Shown piece by piece: positions 1-7,646 of a DNA stretch of 18,311 bases. The stretch spans positions 1 to 18,311 of the forward strand of contig JAEYTB010000148.1 in assembly GCA_023434205.1 (NCBI GenBank), read 5' to 3'. The position numbers and the translations under genes are program-made. Every line of letters begins with the position of its first letter. Position 1 is the first letter of the stretch. This DNA is from Planctomycetota bacterium (lineage in GTDB: Bacteria; Planctomycetota; Phycisphaerae; Phycisphaerales; UBA1924). Below the pieces are notes generated by a model that was given only the letters and a program-made list of their open reading frames with translations, was not told where the DNA came from and ran no database searches.

Positions 1-417
1 CGTCTGCGGCTGGGTCTGCTGCTGAGGCTGCCCCTGCTGCGTCTGCGGCTGGTGCTGCTGCTGGGGCTGCCCCTGCTGCGACTGCGGCTGACTCTGTTGC
101 TGCGGCTGGTTCTGCTGCTGAGGCTGCCCCTGCTGCTGAGGTTGACCCTGTTGGGGCTGAGACTGACCCTGCTGAGGCTGCCCCTGTTGCTGAGGTTGGC
201 CCTGCTGCGCCTGCGGCTGGGGTTGACCCTCCTGTGGCTGCGGTTGGCTCTGCTGCTGGGGCTGCCGCTGCTGAGGCTCCCCCTGCTGCGACTGCGGATG
301 GCTCTGCGGCTGGGGCTCGCCCTGTTTCGGTTGCGGCTGGCTCTGCTGCGGCTGCCCCGGCTGTGGCTGGTTCTGCTTCCGAGGCTCCCCCTGCTGAGGC
401 TGGCTCTGCTGCTGGGG
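1..417 (-). repeat. Imperfect Gln/Pro/Gly coding repeat (QPQQ-type)
   Basis: About 139 codons of degenerate units such as GQPQQQ, SQPQQ and GEPQPQ, read on the minus strand, form the tail of the gene running off the left edge. On the plus strand the same stretch appears as CTG/CGG/CTC-rich triplets. Units vary in length (about 4 to 8 residues) and in codon choice (CAG dominant, some CAA), so the repeat is old or selected at protein level rather than a recent tandem expansion. The low complexity makes slippage and misassembly possible here. Confidence 0.85.
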
Positions 418-1755
418 CTCGGGCGGCGACGGCGGGGGCTGAGTGCCGGCGGGCTGATCTCGCGCCGTGCTCGGCGGCTGCTCTGGCGGCGTGCCGGGCT
501 GGTCCTGGGACGCCGGAGGCTGCGGGGGCTGCGGCGTCTCAGGCGACGCCGGCGGGCGTGTGAGGGCCTTGGCGGCGTCGCGGAGTCGCTCCCCCAGTTG
601 CTTCAACTCCTCGCGCGGCGACGCGGACTGCGGCGAAGGCGGCTCGTCCTCAGGAGTCGCAGCCGTGGGGTCGGCGGTATCGGACCCGGTCGGTTCAGCG
701 TCCGCCCGCGGTTCGCTGCTACCCGGCGCTGCATCGGGCTGCCCATCCGGCGCGGCCTCCGGCGTAGCAGCCGACCCGGGGCTGGGCGCGGCTTGGTCGC
801 TGGAGTCAATCGCGTTCGCGAGTTGCTCGAGCTCCGACGCCAGGCGCTGGCGTTCCTCGGGGGGGAGCGAGTCGAACTGCTCTCCCAGCCGCACGGCCTC
901 CTCCGCCGCGGCTGCCAGGTCGGCACGGGACAGGCGGCGGACCAGATCAGACTGGAGCGACGGGTCCTTCTGAAGCGACGCGAGCCGCTCGCGCAGGGCG
1001 TCCTGGCGTGCCTGCTGCTGCTGCGCAGATTCGTTGAGGGCACGCGCGGCGCGGTCCAGCGTGCTCGCGGCCTGCGCGCGGGCCTGAGACTCATCGAGCC
1101 CGCCCCCGGCAAGCTCGCGTTCGAGCGCATCGAGCGCGGCAAGCTCACGGGCTGTCTGCGGGTTGTCGGCCAGAGCCTCACGCGACTCTTCCACCGCCTG
1201 AGACACCGCCTGGACCGTCTGCGCCTGCACCGGCTCGCGCGGGGGCTGCGCACGGGTGAACCACTCCTGCGCCGGAAGAAAAACACCCGCCACAGCGGCG
1301 AGGGCCAAGGCCACGGGGCCGCCGATCCACGTCCAGTGGGGCCTGATGGCGACGGCCCGCGCGGGGTTGATGGACTGGGCGAGCTGTTCAGCCTCGGCCA
1401 CGGCCAGGTCCGTGAAAACGGGGTCGCCGCCCCCTGTGTCAGGCAGCAGGAGCGCAGAGCTGAGGCGGTCGCGGAGGGCGAGGCGCTGGTCAAGCTCCCA
1501 CGCGCCGCGACGGGCGGTCCAGGGGCGGAGCAGGGCGAGCGTACCGCCCACAAACAGGCCGAGCGCGGCAGGCACACCCGCGGCGACCTCCCACGGAAAG
1601 CGGCTGCCCGAAACCTTGACGTACGCCGCGGCGGCAGCGCCCACCGCCGCGCCGGCGAAGAAGCCCCACCCGGCGAATACGACCAGCCGGGCAAGCATCG
1701 CGCGACGGGCGGCGGCCCGGGAAACCCTCAGCGTGACGATGGGGGTTGATGGCAC
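1..1755 (-). CDS. Membrane protein with coiled-coil region and Gln/Pro-rich tail (3' end outside window)
   Basis: The minus-strand frame is open for 585 codons from a GTG at 1755-1753 to the left edge, with no stop. I see three likely membrane segments (about residues 23-47, 58-78, 145-163), then a charged helical region with many Glu/Arg/Gln (about 175-320), a Pro/Ala/Glu linker, a second short helical stretch (about 380-400), and from about residue 447 a Gln/Pro/Gly repeat tail. The layout resembles large DUF4175-type membrane proteins with Q-rich tails, but I cannot assign a family. An alternative start is the ATG at 1698-1696 (residue 20), just before the first membrane segment. Neither start has a well-placed ribosome binding site. 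It lies 90 bases downstream of the ABC permease on the same strand and may share its transcript. Amino acid composition and codon phase make this frame far more protein-like than the long leucine-rich frame on the opposite strand. Confidence 0.8.
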   Translation of the reverse strand, partial: MPSTPIVTLRVSRAAARRAMLARLVVFAGWGFFAGAAVGAAAAAYVKVSGSRFPWEVAAGVPAALGLFVGGTLALLRPWTARRGAWELDQRLALRDRLSSALLLPDTGGGDPVFTDLAVAEAEQLAQSINPARAVAIRPHWTWIGGPVALALAAVAGVFLPAQEWFTRAQPPREPVQAQTVQAVSQAVEESREALADNPQTARELAALDALERELAGGGLDESQARAQAASTLDRAARALNESAQQQQARQDALRERLASLQKDPSLQSDLVRRLSRADLAAAAEEAVRLGEQFDSLPPEERQRLASELEQLANAIDSSDQAAPSPGSAATPEAAPDGQPDAAPGSSEPRADAEPTGSDTADPTAATPEDEPPSPQSASPREELKQLGERLRDAAKALTRPPASPETPQPPQPPASQDQPGTPPEQPPSTARDQPAGTQPPPSPPEPQQQSQPQQGEPRKQNQPQPGQPQQSQPQPKQGEPQPQSHPQSQQGEPQQRQPQQQSQPQPQEGQPQPQAQQGQPQQQGQPQQGQSQPQQGQPQQQGQPQQQNQPQQQSQPQSQQGQPQQQHQPQTQQGQPQQQTQPQT

Positions 1756-1760
1756 ACTCC

Positions 1761-1766
1761 ATAGTA
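1761..1766 (-). promoter_or_regulatory. Possible -10 element TACTAT next to the GTG start of the Q-rich gene
   Basis: On the minus strand TACTAT sits five bases before the GTG at 1755. It matches four of six bases of the TATAAT consensus. A transcript from it would begin at about the GTG, giving a leaderless message, or a leader of roughly 55 bases for the ATG at 1698. No convincing -35 is visible. A 12-base palindrome GAGCCCGGGCTC lies further upstream in the same 90-base gap, at about 1799-1810. Confidence 0.25.
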
Positions 1767-1845
1767 CGGGATTCCCGCGTCACCGGATTGAAACAGGCGA
1801 GCCCGGGCTCATGCGGATTGCAGGCTTGCCCTCAACCAGAACGGG

Positions 1846-4596
1846 CTAGCGGGAGGCGAGCAGCTCGCGGGTATTCCTGCGGGACAGGGCGAGCACCGGC
1901 GGCAGGGCCGCGCCCAGCGTCACGATGAAAACCGCCAGCCAGCCCGCGGCGATCGGCACCGGCGGGGGGCGGAGGTTGAGCTCGAGCCCGAAGAGCAGCT
2001 TGTCGAGGTGTTGGCCGCACGCGACGCCGGTGATGCCCAGCCCCGTGCCCAGCACCCCCGCGGCGAGCGCGATCAGCACGGCCTCGCCCAGCACCAGGCG
2101 GGTGAGCAGGGCGCGGGGGGCCCCCACGGCCCGAAGCACGCCGAACTCGTACCGGCGCGCGGAGATCCCGGCAATGATGATGTTCGCGACGCCGAACGAC
2201 GAAATCACCATCGCAAAGACGGCGATGGAGGAGGTCACCAGGAGCGTGCCGCGGATGATGCGGGTGATCTCCTGCAGGATCTTGCGGCCGCTGCCGGCGT
2301 CCAGCAATCCGGCGTCAAGCAGGGTGGAGCGGATCGCCGCGACCGCCTCCTCGTCGGAAACCTCCGGCGAAAGCCCGATCTGGAACATGCTGATGGCGTC
2401 GGTGCCGAGTTTCTCCTTCAGGTCCTTGCGTGACCCGAAGACGGCGTGCATGGACTGCTCGGTGAAGGTGTCGCCCACGGAGAAGAACTGGCTGACGATC
2501 TCGAGCCCCGGGCTGGTGACAACCCCGACGATCTCCATGGGGTGCTCGCGGCCGTCCTCGCCCTTGACCAGGAACGTGTCGCCCACCCCCATGTTCTGAG
2601 CGGTCAGGAACTCTCGGGCGACGATGACGGCGCCGCCCTCGCTGAGCCGCTCCCTGGCGCGGTCCTGGCCGGCGGAGTCCGTGGGCGCCACCCACGTGAG
2701 GCGGGTCAGCCTGAAGAAGGGCTCGGGGTCGAACGCGATAAACGTCGTCTTGTACTGCTGGAGCGCACGGACGCCGAACGCCTGCGTCTCGACGCTGTGC
2801 AGCGTGATGGGCACGGTCCCCGTCACAAAGGGCAGCGCCTCGAGGCGCGCGCGGCTCTCTTCGGTAAGGTTGAGCCCCACGGCGAAGGCGTCGGGGAACT
2901 TGAACTTGCCCAGCCAGTCGTTGAGGATCGCGTGGCCCTGCGTCCAGATCGCCACCATGATGGCCAGGCCCGACATCATCGCGCCCGCCGTGAAGCCGTA
3001 GCGGTACGGCGTCGCGGCGACGGTGCGGCTGAGCAGGCGCGGCGGGAGCCGCATCACGCGCCGGATGACCGGCCCCGCGACCGCGTTGATCAGCATGATG
3101 ACCGGGACGCTGAGCAGGAAGTAGCCCACGAACATCGCCGGGAGGCCGACCGTGGCATAGCCCCAGAAGGCGGCCTGGCCGTCGGGCGCGAAGAAAACAA
3201 TCCCAAGGGTCAGGCACACCGCGCCCACGCCCAGCGCGCCCAGCGCGGCGACGGTCCACCTGTTCACCGGCTTGGCGCGGACAGCCAGCCCCTCGAGCGG
3301 CGAGACGCGGGCGGCCTTCCACGCCGCGTACGACGCCCCGGCAAGGCCCGCGCAAAGGGCCCCCACCGCGGCGACGGTGAGGCCGGAGGGTGAGATGGCC
3401 AGCCCGTGCGGCACGTGTTCCCGGCCCAGGTGGATGAGCAGCGCCGCGAGGGCGACGCCCAGGGGCACACCGATCAGACCCCCCGCCGCGCCGATCAGAG
3501 CGCCCGCGATGAGCTGCGCTCGGGCAAGCTGCGCGCGCGTCGCGCCGATGCACCGCATGATGGAAAGCTCGCGCTGCCGCTCGTTGATCCCCGTGGCCAT
3601 GCCGGTGGTGATGATGAACGCCGCGGCGAGGAAGGCCATGAAGGTGGCGATGACAAAGCCCAGGTCTTGAGAGCGGAGGTTCTGCTCCAGGCCGCTGGTC
3701 ACGCGCTGCGTGGTCTGGACGATGATGCCCTTGCCGAACTCGTCGCGGTGGGCCGCGGCGGCATGCTCCGGGTCGGCGCCCTCGTGCAGCACCAGGTCCA
3801 CCTGGCTGATCACGCCCTGGTTGCCGGTAATCTCCTGAAGAGTCTCGAGCGTCGTGAACACGCGCCAACGGCCGCCGAAGGGCGGCTCGGCGGTGATGCC
3901 GACGACGGTGAGCGGCTGGTTGCGGCGGAAAAGGCGGACCAGCTCGATCTGATCACCAACCCTGAGGTCGTGCCGCTGGTTGAGCTCCTCCGCCTCGCGC
4001 GCCGACGCCGCGCGGAGGGGGCCGAAGTCGCGCCCCTCATAGCGGGCCGGGTCAACCGGGCCGACCAGCCCCGAGGCCCGCCCGGGCACCGTGCTCTCTT
4101 CGCGGCTCAGGTGGCGGGCAAGGGCCAGGTCGATGGCGACCTCACCGGGGCCGGTGGGCATGCGGCCCTCGACGAGCCTGGTGGTGCGGACCTGGTGCTC
4201 CTGCGGGTCGATGCCGTGGGCGACGGCGGTGCCGACAAAGCTGACGACCTCGCGCTGGTGCTCGATACCCCCGGCGCTGAGGGCCCAGCGCGGGCGGACG
4301 AAACGCCAGGTGGAAGACGACTCCAGCCGCGGCACGGCGAGGCGCGTCTCCGGCCAGGCCCGGGCGCGTTCGAGCACGCTCTGGGGCATGGTCCCGCCGC
4401 CGGAAGGGCGGACCCGCAGGTCGCTGCGGCCGATGGTCTCGTCCATGCGGCCCTCGATGGCGCGCGTGAGCGACGCCATCGCGCACGAAACCGTCGCGAT
4501 AAGCGCCGCCGAAAGCGCAACCGCCGCAATCAGCAGCAGCGTGCGGTTACGCCGGGCTGACAGACTGTTGGTAGCAAGCCGCCACGCCGGCCGCAT
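1846..4596 (-). CDS. ABC transporter permease, duplicated FtsX/MacB type
   Basis: A 916-residue membrane permease that would pair with the adjacent ATPase. A first membrane helix (about 19-41) is followed by a MacB-type periplasmic domain (about 45-310). The first FtsX domain (about 312-430) carries the cytoplasmic coupling motif ERQRELSIMRCIGATRAQL at 339-357. Middle helices (about 448-510 and 534-553), a second extracytoplasmic domain and a second FtsX domain (about 784-905) follow; the latter has the matching motif ARRYEFGVLRAVGAPRALL at 813-831. This two-repeat layout of about ten helices is that of large ABC exporters related to LolC/FtsX and acting on lipids, lipoproteins or peptides; the substrate cannot be read from sequence. 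I chose the ATG at 4596 because GGAGG lies six bases before it; the frame is open further upstream inside the ATPase gene. It overlaps that gene by 50 bases, implying coupled translation. Confidence 0.9.
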   Translation of the reverse strand: MRPAWRLATNSLSARRNRTLLLIAAVALSAALIATVSCAMASLTRAIEGRMDETIGRSDLRVRPSGGGTMPQSVLERARAWPETRLAVPRLESSSTWRFVRPRWALSAGGIEHQREVVSFVGTAVAHGIDPQEHQVRTTRLVEGRMPTGPGEVAIDLALARHLSREESTVPGRASGLVGPVDPARYEGRDFGPLRAASAREAEELNQRHDLRVGDQIELVRLFRRNQPLTVVGITAEPPFGGRWRVFTTLETLQEITGNQGVISQVDLVLHEGADPEHAAAAHRDEFGKGIIVQTTQRVTSGLEQNLRSQDLGFVIATFMAFLAAAFIITTGMATGINERQRELSIMRCIGATRAQLARAQLIAGALIGAAGGLIGVPLGVALAALLIHLGREHVPHGLAISPSGLTVAAVGALCAGLAGASYAAWKAARVSPLEGLAVRAKPVNRWTVAALGALGVGAVCLTLGIVFFAPDGQAAFWGYATVGLPAMFVGYFLLSVPVIMLINAVAGPVIRRVMRLPPRLLSRTVAATPYRYGFTAGAMMSGLAIMVAIWTQGHAILNDWLGKFKFPDAFAVGLNLTEESRARLEALPFVTGTVPITLHSVETQAFGVRALQQYKTTFIAFDPEPFFRLTRLTWVAPTDSAGQDRARERLSEGGAVIVAREFLTAQNMGVGDTFLVKGEDGREHPMEIVGVVTSPGLEIVSQFFSVGDTFTEQSMHAVFGSRKDLKEKLGTDAISMFQIGLSPEVSDEEAVAAIRSTLLDAGLLDAGSGRKILQEITRIIRGTLLVTSSIAVFAMVISSFGVANIIIAGISARRYEFGVLRAVGAPRALLTRLVLGEAVLIALAAGVLGTGLGITGVACGQHLDKLLFGLELNLRPPPVPIAAGWLAVFIVTLGAALPPVLALSRRNTRELLASR

Positions 4597-5335
4597 CCAG
4601 CCCCTCCGTGAGGATCGTTGAGGTGACGCGCCCGTCGCGCAGCACGAAGATCTTCGAGCAGTTGACCGCCGCGGCGGGCTCATGGGTGACCATCAGCACG
4701 AGCATGTCGCGCTCCGCGGCGAGTTCGGCCAGCAGCTTCCAGAGGCGGGCGCTGGTGGCCGAGTCGAGGTTGCCGGTGGGCTCGTCGGCGAAGAGCACCG
4801 CCGGTCCGAAAAGCAGGGCGCGGGCGATGGCGACGCGCTGCTGCTCGCCGCCGGAGAGGGCGTCGGGGCGATGGTCCGCGCGGTCGGCCAGGCCCAGGCG
4901 GCCGAGCAGCTCGGTGCTCCTCTGGTTGAGCCAGCCCTCGGGCTCGCCCGCGAGCATGCCGGGCAGCTCGACGTTCTCCTTGGCGGTCAGCGTGGGGATG
5001 AGGTTAAACTGCTGGAACACGATGCCGATCTCCCGCCGGCGGAAGACCGTGGCCTGGCCCTCGGTCAGCGCGTGGACCCCGCGCCCGGCGACGTGGACCT
5101 CGCCCATGTCGGGCGCGTCCAGCGCCGCCAGCAGGTGCAGCAGCGTGGACTTCCCGCTGCCCGAATGGCCCATGATGGCGTAGAAACCCGGCTCGGCGAT
5201 CTCGAGGTCCACACCCCGGAGGGCGGCCACGTCGCGCCCCGCGAGCCGGTAAGACTTATGCACGTTGATGCAGCGGATGAGGGGCGCGCGGCCGGCCGGC
5301 GTGACCGGCGTGACCGTCGAGAGGGGCGTCGTCAC
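4547..5335 (-). CDS. ABC transporter ATP-binding protein, LolD/MacB-like
   Basis: A 262-residue cytoplasmic ATPase that powers the permease encoded just downstream. All core motifs are intact: Walker A GHSGSGKST (residues 56-64), Q-loop QQFNLIP (Q108), signature LSGGEQQR (160-167), Walker B VLFADEPTGNLD (about 180-191) and switch His in VTHE (H218). EPTGNLD and the Q-loop context are typical of the LolD/MacB/FtsE group. The start is a GTG at 5335-5333 that overlaps the gcvH stop codon in the sequence GTGA. The frame continues upstream inside gcvH, but homology to ABC ATPases begins only at about residue 18. The C-terminus overlaps the permease start by 50 bases. No periplasmic adaptor (MacA-like) gene is seen nearby. 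Confidence 0.92.
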   Translation of the reverse strand: MTTPLSTVTPVTPAGRAPLIRCINVHKSYRLAGRDVAALRGVDLEIAEPGFYAIMGHSGSGKSTLLHLLAALDAPDMGEVHVAGRGVHALTEGQATVFRRREIGIVFQQFNLIPTLTAKENVELPGMLAGEPEGWLNQRSTELLGRLGLADRADHRPDALSGGEQQRVAIARALLFGPAVLFADEPTGNLDSATSARLWKLLAELAAERDMLVLMVTHEPAAAVNCSKIFVLRDGRVTSTILTEGLDAAGVAACYQQSVSPA

Positions 5336-5709
5336 GGGTGCTGCGCGTCGTAGGCCTTGGAGTCCATGAGCTTGGATAGTCCCCCCTTGTCCGTGATCTT
5401 GACCTTCACCAGCCACCCGGCCTCGTACGGGTCGGAGTTGAGCAGGCCGGGGTTGTCGGCCAGGGCCGGGTTGTTCTGGGCCACTTCGCCGTCAACGGCG
5501 CAGTAGATGTCGCTCGTGGTCTTAACCGACTCAACCTCGCCGATAACCTCGCCGGCCTTGAACTTGAAGCCGGGCTTCTTCATCTCGACGTAGGTGACGT
5601 CCGTGAGCTGGTCCACGGCGAACTGGGTGAGGCCCAGGGTCAGGGTGTCGCCCTCGACCTTGTGCCACTCGTGGGAGGAGGAATACAGACGGTCGGCGGG
5701 GTTAGCCAT
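5332..5709 (-). CDS. gcvH: Glycine cleavage system H protein
   Basis: GcvH carries the aminomethyl group of glycine on a lipoyl arm between the P, T and L proteins of the glycine cleavage system. The 125 residues fit the family length. The lipoylation site is clear: GEVESVKTTSDIY with the acceptor lysine at residue 63. The N-terminus with SSSHEWHKVEGD (about 10-21) is also typical. I chose the ATG at 5709 because AAAGGA lies about nine bases before it; an in-frame ATG further upstream gives an unlikely Pro-rich extension. The downstream Pro of the usual YxPVSGEV is replaced (YCAVDGEV). No gcvT or gcvP is adjacent; instead the stop overlaps the start of an ABC ATPase, so this H protein is translationally coupled to a transporter. 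Confidence 0.95.
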   Translation of the reverse strand: MANPADRLYSSSHEWHKVEGDTLTLGLTQFAVDQLTDVTYVEMKKPGFKFKAGEVIGEVESVKTTSDIYCAVDGEVAQNNPALADNPGLLNSDPYEAGWLVKVKITDKGGLSKLMDSKAYDAQHP

Positions 5710-5792
5710 CGTGTGCGGTCCTTTGGGCAGCCCTTGGGGCTGGGGCGGCATGGTAGCCCGCACACCCCCCTACCCGGCGTGTTCTCATCTGA

Positions 5793-5821
5793 TTGACGCA
5801 CCGTAGAGGGCCCGCTAGTCT
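5793..5821 (+). promoter_or_regulatory. Candidate sigma70-type promoter TTGACG-N17-TAGTCT
   Basis: TTGACG at 5793-5798 (five of six -35 bases) and TAGTCT at 5816-5821 are separated by exactly 17 bases. They face the TIM-barrel gene, which starts at 5929, so a leader of roughly 100 bases would result. That leader contains a perfect six-base-pair hairpin CCCCGC / GCGGGG (5866-5871 and 5878-5883) without a T-run. The -10 is weak, but TAnnnT hexamers recur before other genes in this window. Confidence 0.4.
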
Positions 5822-5888
5822 GCCCCCCCTACCTCCCCCAGAAGGCGTGCCCGGCCAAAGGGGCTCCCCGCATGTACGCGGGGGATGC

Positions 5889-5918
5889 TTGGCCCAACCC
5901 ACGCCCTTCCTGTAGAGT
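5889..5918 (+). promoter_or_regulatory. Second possible promoter TTGGCC-N18-TAGAGT
   Basis: TTGGCC at 5889-5894 and TAGAGT at 5913-5918 are 18 bases apart. Initiation about seven bases after the hexamer would place the transcript start only three or four bases before the ATG at 5929. No clear ribosome binding site precedes that ATG, which fits a near-leaderless transcript. Weak on its own. Confidence 0.3.
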
Positions 5919-5928
5919 GCCCTCCGCG

Positions 5929-6795
5929 ATGCTCCTCACCCTGACCGCGAGTTGTCTGCGTTCCATGCTCACCGCCGGGCGCGGCAAGAAGCCCAAGCTC
6001 GACCTGCTCGACCTCCCCACCTACGCCCGCGAGACCCTGGGCCTCGCCGGCATCAACCTGTCCACCGACCTGCTTGTGGGCGCCGATCGCTCCCGCCTCG
6101 AGTCAGTCCGCGAGCGGGCCGACCGCGCGAGCTGCGCCTGCCTGCTCCTGGTCGAGGCGGACATCCAGCCCTTCGGCTCGCCGCAGGAAAAGGCCAGCAC
6201 CGGCGCCGTGGAGCGGATGCTCCGCGTCGTCGAGGCGGCCCACATCCTGGGCTGCAGCGCCGCGGCGGTGCGCGTCGAAGCCAACGACGATGACGCGACC
6301 TTCATGCGTGTCGCCGGCCGGCTCAAGCCGGTCATGGAGCGGGCCGAGAAGCTCGACATCAACCTGCTGATCTCCCCGGCCAAGGGCCTGACCGCCCGGC
6401 CCGAGCGGGTCACGGAACTGCTCAAGAAGGTCGGCGGCTTCCGCATCGGCACCTACCCGGACTTCCAGACCGCCTCGGAATCCAAGGACCCCGTGGCGTA
6501 CATGCAGCGGCTTACGCCCTACGCCACCGCCGTCGCGGCCACCACCGTGAAGTTCACGACGCCCTCGGGCGGCGAGCTTGGCGATGAAGACATCGACGCG
6601 CCCTTCAAGCACGCCCCCTACGAGCTCAAGCCGCTGGTAGACGCCGTGATTTCCGTCGGGTACGACGGGCCGCTGGCCCTGGACTACAGGGGCGGGGGCG
6701 ATGTTACAATAGGGCTGGGCCGCAGCCGGGACGCCATCCTGGGCACCTTCGGCGAGCCGGAGGATGAAGAGGACGAGCTGGAGCTCGAGGAGTAG
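5929..6795 (+). CDS. Sugar phosphate isomerase/epimerase-like TIM barrel (AP_endonuc_2 / xylose isomerase-like)
   Basis: A 288-residue cytoplasmic protein with the alternating strand/helix pattern of the xylose isomerase-like TIM barrel superfamily. Visible elements are GLAGINLSTDLL (about 38-49), CACLLLVEADI (69-79), ILGCSAAAVRVEAN (106-119), INLLISPAKGLTARPERV (144-161), GGFRIGTYPDF (169-179) and GYDGPLALDYRGGGD (244-258). Glu76, Glu118, Asp178 and Asp252 sit at strand ends where this fold places metal or substrate ligands, though I cannot confirm the set. The reaction is unknown; family members isomerise or epimerise sugars or cleave abasic DNA. The C-terminus ends in an acidic tail EDEEDELELEE. 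I chose the ATG at 5929; the frame is open to 5872, but the added residues look non-homologous. cmk follows after 55 bases. Confidence 0.75.
   Translation: MLLTLTASCLRSMLTAGRGKKPKLDLLDLPTYARETLGLAGINLSTDLLVGADRSRLESVRERADRASCACLLLVEADIQPFGSPQEKASTGAVERMLRVVEAAHILGCSAAAVRVEANDDDATFMRVAGRLKPVMERAEKLDINLLISPAKGLTARPERVTELLKKVGGFRIGTYPDFQTASESKDPVAYMQRLTPYATAVAATTVKFTTPSGGELGDEDIDAPFKHAPYELKPLVDAVISVGYDGPLALDYRGGGDVTIGLGRSRDAILGTFGEPEDEEDELELEE
6680..6710 (+). promoter_or_regulatory. Extended -10 promoter candidate inside the TIM-barrel gene, facing cmk
   Basis: TGTTACAAT at 6702-6710 combines an extended -10 TG with TACAAT, the best -10 match I noticed in the window. A partial -35 TGGACT lies at 6680-6685 with a 19-base spacer. 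The element overlaps codons GTT ACA ATA, which are A/T-ending choices unlike the surrounding G/C-ending codons. It would start a transcript at about 6717, some 130 bases before the cmk ATG. Confidence 0.4.
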
Positions 6796-6850
6796 GAAAC
6801 CCCGCGGCGATCGCAGCCGCTTTTCAGAGGAAGACCAGCGGGAACCGGTC

Positions 6851-7630
6851 ATGAGCACGCACGCCCTTCACCGCGTGGAGACAGACCTCGGCCCGGGTGT
6901 CATTGTCCGACCGCTCCGACCCACCCTCCAGAGCACCGTGTTCCGCCTTGACGCCCCCATCATCATCACGATCGACGGTCCGGCCGGGACCGGCAAGTCA
7001 TCCGTCGCGCGGGCCCTGGCCAAGCGGCTCGGGCTGGACTTCCTCGACACCGGAGCGATGTACCGCGCCGCCGCGGCGATCGCGATCGACTACGGAATCC
7101 CGATCGCCGACGCCCAGCGGCTGGTAGACCTGGTCAAGCAGGCCGACCTGCACTTCGACTGGTTGCAGGACCCGCCCCGGATCCTGGCGTGGGGGCAGCC
7201 GCTGTCGGAGCGGATCCGCCAGGCGGACGTCACGGCGATCGTCTCTCCCGTCGCGGGGATCGGGGCGCTGCGGCAGCACATGGTGGCCAAGCAGCGGATC
7301 ATCGCCCGCCAGCACCCCCGGCTCGTTTCCGAAGGGCGGGACCAGGGTTCGGTCGTGTTCCCCGATGCGCACGTGAAGTTCTACCTGGACGCATCGGCCC
7401 AGGTCCGCGCGATGCGGCGGGCCCAGCAGCTCCAGGCGGCGGGGGTGGCGGCGGATGAGCAGCGCCTGCTGCGGGAAATCGTGGAACGCGACCGCAGCGA
7501 CATGAACCGCGCCGACGGCCCGCTGGTGCGGCCCGAAGGCGGGATCATCGTGGACACCTCGCACCTGCTGTTCGACGAGGTGGTCGGGGAGCTGGAAACA
7601 ATCGTCCGGCGCAAGGCGGAGGAGCCGTAG
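6851..7630 (+). CDS. cmk: (d)CMP kinase (cytidylate kinase)
   Basis: Transfers phosphate from ATP to CMP or dCMP in the cytoplasm, feeding CTP, phospholipid and DNA synthesis. The P-loop IDGPAGTGKSS (41-51), LDTGAMYRA (65-73), the GRDQGSVVFPDA segment (about residue 163 on) with FYLDAS, and the RDRSDMNRADGPL region near the C-terminus are all hallmarks of bacterial Cmk. The protein has 259 residues, longer than the usual 220-230 because about 36 residues precede the P-loop strand. GRDQG replaces the commoner GRDxGT. The ATG at 6851 was chosen because an upstream in-frame ATG would lie within the end of the TIM-barrel gene and give an Arg-rich, unlikely extension. plsC follows after 16 bases, a pairing of cmk with plsC also seen in other bacteria. 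Confidence 0.92.
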   Translation: MSTHALHRVETDLGPGVIVRPLRPTLQSTVFRLDAPIIITIDGPAGTGKSSVARALAKRLGLDFLDTGAMYRAAAAIAIDYGIPIADAQRLVDLVKQADLHFDWLQDPPRILAWGQPLSERIRQADVTAIVSPVAGIGALRQHMVAKQRIIARQHPRLVSEGRDQGSVVFPDAHVKFYLDASAQVRAMRRAQQLQAAGVAADEQRLLREIVERDRSDMNRADGPLVRPEGGIIVDTSHLLFDEVVGELETIVRRKAEEP

Positions 7631-7646
7631 GCTTGCAGCCGCCGCG

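Noticed and set aside
1..417. CRISPR array or tandem DNA repeat
   Set aside because: The repetition is at codon level with variable units and no spacers; it encodes a continuous Gln/Pro tail.
603..1694. Minus-strand open frame rich in Ser/Arg/Pro
   Set aside because: It lies in a neighbouring frame of the real minus-strand gene and has the Arg/Ser/Pro composition typical of out-of-frame GC-rich translation.
52..1749. Long plus-strand open frame with Leu/Arg-rich repeats
   Set aside because: It is the antisense of the Gln/Pro repeat protein; the minus-strand frame has sensible membrane segments, coiled-coil composition and codon usage.
5872..5928. Upstream in-frame ATG as the start of the TIM-barrel protein
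   Set aside because: The added residues (MYAGDAWPNPRP...) have no family resemblance, no ribosome binding site precedes that ATG, and it lies in the loop of a hairpin.
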